Under the pieces are notes generated by a model. It searched no databases, was not told where the DNA came from, and worked only from the letters and a program-made list of their open reading frames with translations. DNA of 17,847 nt, taken from assembly GCA_964430375.1 (NCBI GenBank), contig CAYSEZ010000012.1, forward strand, positions 1 through 17,847, in the 5' to 3' direction. A program made the position numbers and the translations under genes. Source of the DNA: HGM10836 sp964430375 (lineage in GTDB: Bacteria; Bacillota_I; Bacilli_A; RF39; UBA660). Shown here piece after piece: positions 7,626 through 15,792 of the stretch (the stretch's first letter is position 1; each line of letters opens with the position of its first letter).

Positions 7626-7635
7626 ATGGTACAAT
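7607..7635 (+). promoter_or_regulatory. Sigma-A-type promoter with extended -10 for tagGH
   Basis: TTGATA (7607-7612), a 17-base spacer and TACAAT (7630-7635), with TG at 7627-7628. The -35 box overlaps the stop codon of the upstream gene and the loop of the hairpin at 7600-7616. The tagG start is 37 bases downstream. Confidence 0.6.
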
Positions 7636-7672
7636 TAATTATATAAAAAAATTATAGATTCGAGGTTATGAA

Positions 7673-8461
7673 ATGAAAAGATTTATAAATGAAATAAAAA
7701 GATATAAAAATTATATTATTTATGCAGTAAAATCTGAATTAAAAACTGAAATAATTAATTCATATTTAGGATGGTTATGGCTTATCTTAGAACCACTTGC
7801 TTTTATGTTAATATATACATTTATCGCAGGAGTTGTTTTCAAGTCTTCAGTAGAATACTTTCCGGTTTTTGTTTTTATAGGTTTATCTATATGGAATTTC
7901 TTTAATAAAATGGTATGTCAAAGTGTTAAACTTGTAACTAATAATAGAGATACTGTTACTAAAGTATATTTACCTAAATATGTTTTAGTTATAATAAAAA
8001 TGGGTGTTAATTTATTTAAAATGTTTGTTTCATTTTTATTAGTATTCTTATTTATGGTAATTTATCAGGTACCTATTTCTATAAATGTATTATGGTTTAT
8101 TCCAATATTATGTTCTACTATTTTATTTACATTTGGTGTTTCTTGTTTTATTATGCATATTGGAGTATTTATTGAAGATTTATCTAATTTAATTAATATT
8201 GCTTTAAAAATGATATTTTATTTCACAGGTATATTTTATGATATATCTACTAAAATAAACAATCCATCTTATAGAGTTATACTTTTAAATTTTAACCCTT
8301 TAGCTAACTTTATATATAATATGCGTAATGTTTTAATGTATCAAACAGTTCCTTCATATTTAGGACTTGGTATATGGACTTTAATAGGCTTTGTTTTATG
8401 TATATTAGGAATAAAAACTATTTATAAATATGAAAATACATATGTAAAGGTGATGAGATAA
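7673..8461 (+). CDS. tagG: TagG/TarG-like polymer-export ABC permease
   Basis: A 262 aa ABC-2 type permease with about six hydrophobic segments. Near the N-terminus it has an amphipathic stretch and the motif YLGWLWLILEP (31-41), characteristic of exporters of teichoic acids and O-antigens (TagG, TarG, Wzm). Its length is close to TarG. With TagH it should carry a lipid-linked phosphopolymer from the cytoplasmic face to the outside. A GAGG ribosome site lies 7 bases before the ATG. The stop codon shares its last base with the tagH start, so expression is coupled. It sits among polymer-building genes, which supports teichoic-acid-like export rather than drug or bacteriocin export. Confidence 0.88.
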   Translation: MKRFINEIKRYKNYIIYAVKSELKTEIINSYLGWLWLILEPLAFMLIYTFIAGVVFKSSVEYFPVFVFIGLSIWNFFNKMVCQSVKLVTNNRDTVTKVYLPKYVLVIIKMGVNLFKMFVSFLLVFLFMVIYQVPISINVLWFIPILCSTILFTFGVSCFIMHIGVFIEDLSNLINIALKMIFYFTGIFYDISTKINNPSYRVILLNFNPLANFIYNMRNVLMYQTVPSYLGLGIWTLIGFVLCILGIKTIYKYENTYVKVMR

Positions 8462-9204
8462 TGAAAAAAGATATAGCGGTAACTGTAAAAGATTTACATG
8501 TTTATTATAGAGACTTAAATAGATTTTCTTTAAAGAAAACAGGTATAAAAAAGGGTAGTGGAACTGGTAAAATATTTAAAGCAATAAAAGGAGTATCATT
8601 TGAAATACCTAAAGGACAAATACTTGGTATATGTGGTAAAAATGGAAGTGGTAAATCAACATTGCTTCGTGCAATATGTGGAATCTTTTCTGCAGATAAG
8701 GGTTCTATAGATTTACATAATCATAGTGTTTCTCTTTTATCAATTGGAGTAGGGTTTCAAAAGCAATTAACTGGATATGAAAATATTTATTTATCAGGAA
8801 TGCTTTTAGGATATTCTAAAGAAGATATAGATAAAAAAGTAAATGAAATAATAGAGTTTTCAGAACTTGGAGATTTTATTTATAAACCAGTAAGAAGTTA
8901 TTCGTCTGGTATGTATTCTAAACTTGCATTTTCTATTACTGCGATTTTAGAAGCAGATATAATTTTAATAGATGAAGTTTTATCAGTCGGAGATATTCAC
9001 TTTAAAGAAAAAAGTTATAATAAAATGAAAGAATTAATTAGTGATAGTGAAAGAACTGTTGTAATTGTATCACATAGTACTAATACTTTAGTAGATTTAT
9101 GTGATAAAGTAATTTGGCTACATGAGGGAATTATAAAAGATGAAGGAGATCCAGCAGAAATAATGGCTAAATATGAAGAATTTATGAGAAAAGATGATAA
9201 ATAA
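8461..9204 (+). CDS. tagH: TagH/TarH-like polymer-export ABC ATPase
   Basis: A 247 aa ATPase of the teichoic-acid/O-antigen export subfamily. Walker A is GKNGSGKST (59-67), the signature is the divergent YSSGM (147-151) usual in this group rather than LSGGQ, Walker B is ADIILIDE (165-172), and the switch histidine is H205. The VLSVGD stretch after Walker B is also typical of the TagH/Wzt group. The chain has the roughly 40-residue leader before Walker A that the family shows, and it ends soon after the ATPase fold. It is therefore like the short S. aureus TarH and lacks the long C-terminal extension of B. subtilis TagH. It pairs with the permease encoded just upstream (one-base overlap) and powers export of the finished polymer. 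Confidence 0.9.
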   Translation: MKKDIAVTVKDLHVYYRDLNRFSLKKTGIKKGSGTGKIFKAIKGVSFEIPKGQILGICGKNGSGKSTLLRAICGIFSADKGSIDLHNHSVSLLSIGVGFQKQLTGYENIYLSGMLLGYSKEDIDKKVNEIIEFSELGDFIYKPVRSYSSGMYSKLAFSITAILEADIILIDEVLSVGDIHFKEKSYNKMKELISDSERTVVIVSHSTNTLVDLCDKVIWLHEGIIKDEGDPAEIMAKYEEFMRKDDK

Positions 9205-9230
9205 AAAATGTGCGTTTTTGCACATTTTTT
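9203..9230. terminator. Bidirectional terminator between tagH and the licD-family gene
   Basis: An 11-base-pair perfect hairpin, AAAAAATGTGC (9203-9213) with GCACATTTTTT (9220-9230), around a six-base loop. A-runs and T-runs flank it on both strands, so it can end transcription of tagH and of the converging gene. It overlaps both stop codons. Confidence 0.85.
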
Positions 9231-11700
9231 ATTTATCTAAATCTTTTAATATTTCATCTATTTTTTTAATTAATAATCCATTTCTAGTATTTTCTTTTGC
9301 TTTATTTAATAAGTCAGTAGCGGCTTTTATATTATTTTCTTCTAAATTATATAAAGCATTGATATACATAACTTCTCCAAAAGTAGGGTAAGTATTATTA
9401 AATTTATTTATTTCTTCTTGTTTTTCTTTTTTATCTTTTATTAAACTATAGTATTCTAAATAAAAGTTTATACAATATGGATGTTTTTTAAATAAATTAA
9501 TTTTATCTTTATTATCTTTTTTAGAAATATGTTTTACATTATCCATTAATTTATTTAAGGCATTAAATTCATCTTTTAAAATCTCTTTTATTTTTGGACT
9601 TTTAAGTATTTTTCTAGCATTATAGAATTCTCCACACATAATTAATGTATACACTATATCATATAAGAACTCTTTATCATCAAAGAATAAAAGACCATTA
9701 TTTAAGTAAGTTTTTTTATTTTGGTATGAATAATAATTATTTAGATATTCTCTTATCTTTCCATATTCATTATTTTCAAATAATTCTTTTACTTCATTTA
9801 TATCAACTTCATTATTTATTTCTAATTTATCACGATAAAACTTTAAATTACTTATTTTATTATTTGCTTTTTTTGTTAGATTACATTTTTTCATTTTAAT
9901 CATTTTTAATTTTTGATATGCTTTATTAGTTTCTTTTTTGTCTATAAAACTCATATAATCATCTTGATATAAATAATAAGGTACATATAGATTAAAAACT
10001 CTTTTACTTGGCAATCTGTCTTCTGGAAGAGGTATAATATACCAAGATTCTCCATAAGAAGATTCTAAATATTCTTCATATTTAATTGGTATTGGTACTG
10101 TTATTCTATCAAAAGGAACGTATAATTGTTTTTCAAAAATATCTTTATTTAGTTTCATTTGTTTTTGCCATCTGTAAGCATAATATTTTGAATTTTTATT
10201 TTTATTGTTAAAAATAAGTTTTCTTAAAAAAGCTAAGAATTTATCTCTACCAAATATTTTCATTAATAAATTAGATATATTTACTAAAAATGAAATATTT
10301 CTATTATATCTTAATTCATTAGGATTTAGTATTTGTCCATATAAGTAAAATAATGCATTATGTATTTTACGTAAGTATTTATTATCAATATATTCATCTG
10401 CGATTAATACATCTAAATGATATCCATAGGTAGAATCAAGTAATGAATATGAATAGTATACTTTTGTAGATTTTTTATTAAATATTTTCCCTGTATATAA
10501 TGTATGATTTGGATTGTTTTCTATACAAACAAACTCTGTATCTTTAATAGGATTATTTTCCATAACTTTTACTAGTTTTTTCCAATTGTCATAAGTTAGT
10601 AAAACATCAACATCATCATCCCATGGAATAAAACCACCATGTCTAATTGCTCCGAGTACTGAACCTGAATCAACAAAATAGGTAATATTGTTTTGTTTAC
10701 ATACATTATCAAAGTTTTCTAATAAAGTAACAAAACAATTTTGTAAGTCTTTTAATTGACCATCTTTTGTTTTATTTTTATCTTTATAAGTGAAATCTAT
10801 ATTACATAGATGCTTTTCTGGAGTATTTTTAAGTAACCAATTAGCAAGTTTTTCTTGTTTGTCATATTTTAAATAGTCAATTGTAACATCAAATATATCT
10901 TTATCAAAACATAATCCCATATTTAAGTCATAATATTTTTTTATTTCATATAAATAATCTTTTAATATATTTTCTAATTCATTATATTTTTTTTCTTTAT
11001 CTAGTTTTAGTATATTATCTTTTTTATCTTCATATAATTCTAAAAGTTTAAATCTAGAATGAGTTCTACTTACTAAATCTCTATAATTTTTTGTTATTTT
11101 TTGTAAGTCTTTTTCTTTTTTCTTTGGTGTATTAGCTTTTTTAATTATTTTTTTATTTATTTTAATATTATTATTTTTAAGTTCTTCTTCATAATCATTA
11201 AAAGATATAGAAGTATTTGTGATAACATAACCAGGTATTTTAGTTTTTATTTCTTTTAAATACTTATAACCAAGTCCATAAGTTTCTTCTAAATATAAAT
11301 CTAAATTTTTAGGTACTGTAATAGAAAAATTATTTAATTTAACTTTTTTATAATTTTTATAATCTTTTCTATTAGTTTTTATTTCTATATATATACCTTT
11401 AGAATTATTTTTATCATATAAATCATAATATAAAGTATTTTTATTAATATATCTATATACTAAATTATGACTTTTATCATATATTTTTTCTACATTTCTA
11501 TTTTTATTAATTAAACCATTAGGATTAATCAATTCATTATCTATAATAGAAACATTAAACTTTATGTTATTGTCTATTTCTATATTATTATATATATTAA
11601 TTAATAAATCTCCTTCCACATAATATTTAATTTTGTTTTTTTCTAGATATTTTACTAATTCATTTAGTAATTCTAGTTTTTTTTCCATATATTTATTCAT
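9229..11700 (-). CDS. licD: Large LicD-family phosphotransferase with degenerate N-terminal repeat and helical C-terminus
   Basis: An 823 aa protein. The central part (about 315-585) is a LicD/fukutin nucleotidyltransferase-fold domain with GSVLGAIRHGGFIPWDDDVDV-type signatures: GSVLGAIRH at 346-354 and IPWDDDVDV at 358-366, the metal-binding acidic cluster. LicD enzymes move phosphocholine or another phospho-headgroup from a CDP or CMP donor onto teichoic acid or glycan. Residues 1-160 look like a decayed copy: KYYVEGDLLINIY mirrors the substrate loop without the aspartates, and ITVPKNLDLYLEETYG mirrors VPIPIKYEEYLESSYG near 535-550. A lysine-rich linker (about 175-310) and a helical, possibly TPR-like tail (from about 650) complete it. 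Typical LicD is about 270 aa. ATG 11700 is preferred over GTG 11709 because AGGTGG (11706-11711) fits it and covers the GTG. Its likely donor comes from the enzyme at 6717-7610, or from the polyol operon. I see no signal peptide, so it should act in the cytoplasm. Confidence 0.82.
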   Translation of the reverse strand: MNKYMEKKLELLNELVKYLEKNKIKYYVEGDLLINIYNNIEIDNNIKFNVSIIDNELINPNGLINKNRNVEKIYDKSHNLVYRYINKNTLYYDLYDKNNSKGIYIEIKTNRKDYKNYKKVKLNNFSITVPKNLDLYLEETYGLGYKYLKEIKTKIPGYVITNTSISFNDYEEELKNNNIKINKKIIKKANTPKKKEKDLQKITKNYRDLVSRTHSRFKLLELYEDKKDNILKLDKEKKYNELENILKDYLYEIKKYYDLNMGLCFDKDIFDVTIDYLKYDKQEKLANWLLKNTPEKHLCNIDFTYKDKNKTKDGQLKDLQNCFVTLLENFDNVCKQNNITYFVDSGSVLGAIRHGGFIPWDDDVDVLLTYDNWKKLVKVMENNPIKDTEFVCIENNPNHTLYTGKIFNKKSTKVYYSYSLLDSTYGYHLDVLIADEYIDNKYLRKIHNALFYLYGQILNPNELRYNRNISFLVNISNLLMKIFGRDKFLAFLRKLIFNNKNKNSKYYAYRWQKQMKLNKDIFEKQLYVPFDRITVPIPIKYEEYLESSYGESWYIIPLPEDRLPSKRVFNLYVPYYLYQDDYMSFIDKKETNKAYQKLKMIKMKKCNLTKKANNKISNLKFYRDKLEINNEVDINEVKELFENNEYGKIREYLNNYYSYQNKKTYLNNGLLFFDDKEFLYDIVYTLIMCGEFYNARKILKSPKIKEILKDEFNALNKLMDNVKHISKKDNKDKINLFKKHPYCINFYLEYYSLIKDKKEKQEEINKFNNTYPTFGEVMYINALYNLEENNIKAATDLLNKAKENTRNGLLIKKIDEILKDLDK

Positions 11701-11717
11701 TTCGACCACCTAGATTT

Positions 11718-11726
11718 ATAATACCA
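11718..11726 (-). promoter_or_regulatory. Possible extended -10 promoter for the licD-family gene
   Basis: On the minus strand the sequence is TGGTATTAT (TATTAT at 11718-11723 with TG one base upstream). No good -35 box is seen. It would leave a very short leader ahead of the ribosome site at 11706-11711, so support is weak. Confidence 0.3.
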
Positions 11727-11774
11727 TATTATTATTAAAATAGATATATTTTTTTATGTTTTTGTTTAATATTG

Positions 11775-11803
11775 TTGAGTTTTGTAAAAATATATATTAT
11801 AAT
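11775..11803 (+). promoter_or_regulatory. Sigma-A-type promoter for the polymerase/acyltransferase operon
   Basis: TTGAGT (11775-11780), a 17-base spacer and a consensus TATAAT (11798-11803). It is 24 bases upstream of the first start codon and divergent from the licD-family gene. Confidence 0.65.
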
Positions 11804-11827
11804 TTTTTTAGATAGGAAGTGTATTAT

Positions 11828-13492
11828 ATGGAAAATAAAGTAGTAATAACCAATATATTCTGGAAAAGAACTTATTTATTTGTTGAATACGAATCAGAAA
11901 AAGAAGTAGAATTATCAATAGTTAAAACAAAGACTATAGAGGAAGAAAAAGAAATAATTAAAAGTCATGTTTTAGAAACAAAAAAATTAGAAGAAAATAA
12001 ATATCGTTCTAAAATAAATATTACAATCGCAGAAACTAGAGCCTTATTAGAACAAGGTAAATGGTGTTTTATTATAGATAATGATTATAATAATAAGCCT
12101 TTAATTAGTGAAAATATCTTATATAATATTGAAGATATATCTAGAGTATTTTTATATAGTAATAAGTATTATGCTTATATAATTACATTTGAAATAAATA
12201 AAAATATAGATGACAAAGAAGAACTAGAAAGTTTTTATTTATCTCTTAGAGCAGATTATTATGAAAAAAACTTTAAACCTAATAAAAGAACTTTTAGAGA
12301 AGTTAGAAAAAATAGTGGTTTTAAAGATTTATTACATAAAGTATTTATAAGAGTAGCTAAAATTATATTAAATATTTATTATCAAATTCTTACTCATATA
12401 ACAATTAAAAATGGTAAAAGAGTGCTTTTTATGTCTGAAAATAGAGAAAGAATAATGGATAATCTAGAAGCAATAGATAAAAGAATGAAAGAAAGAGGAC
12501 TTGATAAAGAATTTAAAGTGTCATATAGTTTTAGAAATATTTTTAAAAGTGAAGTTCAAAATCCTTTTAAATGGATATCAGTTATTACTAAAATAGCTAT
12601 GCAAGACTATATTTTTGTAGATGATTATGTACCTGTTTTTTCATTTTTAAAACTTAATAAAAAAACAACATTAGTACAAACTTGGCACGCAGGTTTTGGT
12701 TTTAAATTAGTAGGTTTTGGAAGATTCGGTATTAATGGTTCTCCTCATCCTGTTCAGTCTTGTCATAGAAAATATACATATGGTATTGTAGGAAATAATA
12801 ATTTAAAAGAAATTTATTCTGAGGTTTGGGGTATTAATAAAGAATCACTTCTTGCTACAGGTATGCCTCGTTTAGAACATTTTTTAGATAAAAATTTAAT
12901 TGAAGAAAAAAGAAAATACTTTTATGAAAATTATCCTGAGTTTAAAAATAAAAGAGTAATAAACTTTGCTCCAACTTACAGAGGTAGTAATCAATATAAT
13001 GCATATTATGATTATAGTAAACTTGATTTTGATAAATTAACTGCTTATTGTAAAAAAACTAATTCAGTGTTTATATTTGGTAAACATCATTTTATAAGAG
13101 AAGAAATACCAATAAAAAAAGAACACGAAGGGTATTTATATGATTTTTCTAAATATAAATTAAATGATACTTTTTATATTACTGATGTTTTAATTACTGA
13201 TTATTCGTCTTGTTTTTATGACTTTTTATTACTTAAAAAACCAGTTATATTTTATACTTATGATAAAGCAATTTATTCTTCAACTAGGGGAGTACATAGA
13301 CCAATTGACAAAGTTGCACCAGGTATTGTTTGTAATAATTTTGATGAACTTTTAAATGCATTAGATAGTACTAATAAAAAAGATTTTGAAATAAAAGACT
13401 TTTTAATAGATAAATGTTTAACTAATGAAATGTTAGCAAGTGATCAAATTATTGATTATGTACTACTTAAAAAGGATGTAAAAGGTTTATGA
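11828..13492 (+). CDS. CDP-glycerol glycerophosphotransferase-family polymerase (TarL/TagF-like)
   Basis: A 554 aa protein. Residues 1 to about 130 form a beta-rich accessory region. A basic amphipathic segment (about 165-195, LLHKVFIRVAKIILNIYY) probably docks on the membrane, as in TagF. The catalytic GT-B-like part carries QTWHAGFGF (284-292), ATGMPRLEHF (343-352), FAPTYRG (380-386), GKHHF (418-422) and TDYSSCFYDF (457-466). These correspond to the NTWHGT, GxPR, PTYR, K-HP and DYSS motifs of the family. Here the K-HP motif reads KHHF. The family transfers polyol-phosphate from CDP-polyol onto a growing teichoic-acid chain. Glycerol or ribitol are the known donors; the nearby operon at 129-3223 suggests another polyol. 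ATG 11828 is preferred to GTG 11819, because the GTG lies inside the ribosome site AGGAAG (11814-11819). The stop overlaps the next start (ATGA). Confidence 0.85.
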   Translation: MENKVVITNIFWKRTYLFVEYESEKEVELSIVKTKTIEEEKEIIKSHVLETKKLEENKYRSKINITIAETRALLEQGKWCFIIDNDYNNKPLISENILYNIEDISRVFLYSNKYYAYIITFEINKNIDDKEELESFYLSLRADYYEKNFKPNKRTFREVRKNSGFKDLLHKVFIRVAKIILNIYYQILTHITIKNGKRVLFMSENRERIMDNLEAIDKRMKERGLDKEFKVSYSFRNIFKSEVQNPFKWISVITKIAMQDYIFVDDYVPVFSFLKLNKKTTLVQTWHAGFGFKLVGFGRFGINGSPHPVQSCHRKYTYGIVGNNNLKEIYSEVWGINKESLLATGMPRLEHFLDKNLIEEKRKYFYENYPEFKNKRVINFAPTYRGSNQYNAYYDYSKLDFDKLTAYCKKTNSVFIFGKHHFIREEIPIKKEHEGYLYDFSKYKLNDTFYITDVLITDYSSCFYDFLLLKKPVIFYTYDKAIYSSTRGVHRPIDKVAPGIVCNNFDELLNALDSTNKKDFEIKDFLIDKCLTNEMLASDQIIDYVLLKKDVKGL

Positions 13493-14607
13493 AAATATTA
13501 GTATTAAAGATAGGAATATTTTTATTAAATATAATATATACATTTTTTAAACTATTTAAAACTAAAAATAAAATTACTTTTATAAGTAGACAAAGTAATG
13601 AAATAACTTTAGATTATAAGTTACTAGTAGATAAATTGAAAAAAACTCATAAAGATTATGAAATAGTAGTATTAACTAAAAAAATAGAAAATAAATTTTT
13701 ATATATGTTTCATATGTTAAAACAAATGTACCATATAGCAACTTCTAAAGTAGTAATATTAGATTCATATTGTATAACAATTAGTGTTTTACATCATAAA
13801 AAAAGTTTAAAAGTCATTCAAATATGGCACGCAATTGGCTCTATGAAAAAATTTGGATATGCAATGATTGGTAAAGAAGAAGGATCTTCTAAAGAAATAG
13901 CAAATGTTTTTAAAATGCATAAAAATTATGATTGTATTTTAATATCTTCAAAAAGTTTTATAAAAGATTTTATCGAAGGTTTTAATGTAAGTGAAGATAT
14001 AATAAGAGAAATTCCTTTACCTAGAGTAGACTTGTTACTTGATAAGAAATATAAAGAAAGTGTAAGAAAAAAATTATATAAAAAGATTCCGGATTTAAAG
14101 AAAAAGAAAAATATACTTTACTGTGGAACTTTTAGAAAAGAAGAAAGTAAAAATAGTAAAAATATAGATAATTTAATTAATGAAATAGATTTTTCTAAAT
14201 ATAATCTTTTATATAAACCACATCCTTTTAATACTATAACAAGTGATGATAAAAGAATAATTAAAGACTTTGAAAGTACTTTTGAAGCACTTATGGTAAG
14301 TGATTATGTTATATGTGATTATTCTAGTATTATATATGAAGCAGGGTTATTAGAACTTCCTATTTATATATATGCTTATGATTATGAAGAATATATTAAA
14401 AAAAGAGAATTAAATTTTGATATGAAAAATGAAATACCTACTTTGTTTACTAAATCACCAAAAGAAATAATTAAAAAAATAGAAAATAATGAATTTGATT
14501 ATAAAAAATTTAAAGAATTTACATATAAAAATGTTACTATACCTAAGAATAAGAGCTGTACAGATTCTATAATTGAAGTAATAGATGAATATTTAATGGA
14601 GAAATGA
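13489..14607 (+). CDS. TagB-like CDP-polyol phosphotransferase (CDP-glycerol glycerophosphotransferase family)
   Basis: A 372 aa protein, about the length of TagB (near 380). It lacks the long accessory N-terminus of its neighbour and starts with a hydrophobic or amphipathic stretch (1-22) that may associate with the membrane. Family motifs are IQIWHAIGSMKKFG (110-123), IPLPRVD (175-181), LYCGTFR (210-216), YKPHP (242-246) and CDYSSIIYEAG (276-286), the expected order for the two catalytic histidines and the substrate-phosphate serines. TagB adds a single primer glycerol-phosphate to the linkage disaccharide, so this enzyme may prime and the one at 11828-13492 may extend. The reverse split is also possible. 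It overlaps the upstream gene by four bases (ATGA) and is followed immediately by the acyltransferase gene, so the three are one operon. Confidence 0.85.
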   Translation: MKILVLKIGIFLLNIIYTFFKLFKTKNKITFISRQSNEITLDYKLLVDKLKKTHKDYEIVVLTKKIENKFLYMFHMLKQMYHIATSKVVILDSYCITISVLHHKKSLKVIQIWHAIGSMKKFGYAMIGKEEGSSKEIANVFKMHKNYDCILISSKSFIKDFIEGFNVSEDIIREIPLPRVDLLLDKKYKESVRKKLYKKIPDLKKKKNILYCGTFRKEESKNSKNIDNLINEIDFSKYNLLYKPHPFNTITSDDKRIIKDFESTFEALMVSDYVICDYSSIIYEAGLLELPIYIYAYDYEEYIKKRELNFDMKNEIPTLFTKSPKEIIKKIENNEFDYKKFKEFTYKNVTIPKNKSCTDSIIEVIDEYLMEK

Positions 14608-14609
14608 TT

Positions 14610-15710
14610 ATGAATGTAGTAAAAAAAGAAAGATTTTCTGGAATAGAACTTTTAAGAATTATTATGATGTTACAAATAATATTTTTACATATTTGTGATA
14701 AAGGTGGATATGATATAGTAGCAAAAGAACTGGGAGGAATACATCTTAAATTTGAATATGCTTGGTGGTATTTAAGTAGATGCCCTGTATACGTATTCTT
14801 TATATTAACTGGTTTTTTCTTGATAAAAAAAGAAATGAATTTTAATGATGTTAAAAAAAGAATATTAAAAATATATATTCCAATGTATTTTTATTCATTA
14901 TTAATTCCACTTCTTATGGTTTTATTTAAAATGTGTTCATTTAGTGATATTAATATAGGTAAATCTTTAACACCTTTTTTAAGTAAAGAATGGTATTTTT
15001 TAACGGGATATATAATTGTAATTATATTAAGTCCTTTTCTAAATAAACTAATAAAAAGTCTTACTAAAAAAGAATACAGAACTTTATTAATTATTTTATT
15101 ATTTATATTTTCTATTTGGTGTCCACTTTCTAATTTAAAACCATTAAGTAATTTTTTTAGCACTAGTCAAATAATTTCTAATCAGGGTGGCAAGAGTTTA
15201 TATGATTATATTTTTATGTATTTACTTGGTGGCTATTTATCATTATATTCCACAAAATCAGATAAACCAAAACTTAAATATTTAGTAATATTTGTAGTTT
15301 GTGCAGTAATGCAGTGTCTTATTGGATATTTATATCATCCTTATATTAAAATAAGTGGATATAATGATAACTTATTTACTGTAATCCAGTCTATATGTTT
15401 AGTTTTATTCTTTAAAGATTTAAAATTTAAGTCAAAAGTGATAAATTATATATCTAGTTTTACATTAGAAATATATATTATACATGAACATTATATGTTT
15501 AAATATTACATGTGGGATAATATTTTTCCGTTACATAATATAAGTTTTTATAAAGTATGGTATTACCCATTTAAAATAGTATTAGTATGTTTAATAGTAT
15601 TTATATCTTGTATGATAATTGAATATTTAAGAAGATTATTGTTTAAGGGTATCAATTTATTAAAAAATAAAATTGTATATTTATATAAAACAAAGTTACT
15701 TAAGAATTAA
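14610..15710 (+). CDS. Membrane O-acyltransferase (acyltransferase family 3, OafA/WecH type)
   Basis: A 366 aa integral membrane protein with about ten hydrophobic segments. It has the N-terminal family signature FSGIELLRIIMMLQIIFLH, where the conserved histidine is about H27. This family transfers acetyl or other acyl groups to hydroxyls of surface polysaccharides and related polymers. At the end of an operon with two polyol-phosphate polymerases, it probably acylates the polymer or its linkage unit; the acceptor is unknown. The ATG at 14610 is preferred over 14604 because GGAG (14598-14601) is correctly spaced (8 bases) for the former and too close to the latter. The start falls two bases after the upstream stop. 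Ordinary for the family, with no frameshift. Confidence 0.85.
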   Translation: MNVVKKERFSGIELLRIIMMLQIIFLHICDKGGYDIVAKELGGIHLKFEYAWWYLSRCPVYVFFILTGFFLIKKEMNFNDVKKRILKIYIPMYFYSLLIPLLMVLFKMCSFSDINIGKSLTPFLSKEWYFLTGYIIVIILSPFLNKLIKSLTKKEYRTLLIILLFIFSIWCPLSNLKPLSNFFSTSQIISNQGGKSLYDYIFMYLLGGYLSLYSTKSDKPKLKYLVIFVVCAVMQCLIGYLYHPYIKISGYNDNLFTVIQSICLVLFFKDLKFKSKVINYISSFTLEIYIIHEHYMFKYYMWDNIFPLHNISFYKVWYYPFKIVLVCLIVFISCMIIEYLRRLLFKGINLLKNKIVYLYKTKLLKN

Positions 15711-15730
15711 TAAAATAGTAACATAAAATT

Positions 15731-15761
15731 AAAGGAACTTTCTTAAAGAAAGTGTCTTTTT
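15731..15761 (+). terminator. Terminator after the acyltransferase gene
   Basis: ACTTTC and GAAAGT (15737-15742 and 15748-15753, loop TTAAA) form the core hairpin. Outside one mismatch, AAAGG pairs with TCTTT (one G-U pair), and the T-run follows. It lies 20 bases past the acyltransferase stop. Confidence 0.6.
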
Positions 15762-15766
15762 GAGGA

Positions 15767-15772
15767 TATAAT
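15767..15772 (+). promoter_or_regulatory. Possible -10 box for the small membrane protein
   Basis: A consensus TATAAT is 20 bases before the start codon at 15793. The -35 region falls in the terminator hairpin and is poor, so transcription of the next gene might instead come from read-through. Confidence 0.35.
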
Positions 15773-15792
15773 ATTATTTGTGGAGGTGTTTT

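Noticed and set aside
9645..9899. An 84-codon plus-strand open frame inside the licD-family gene
   Set aside because: It is antisense to the licD-family C-terminal region, with a leucine/tyrosine-rich composition expected from reversed lysine/aspartate-rich codons and no clear ribosome site.
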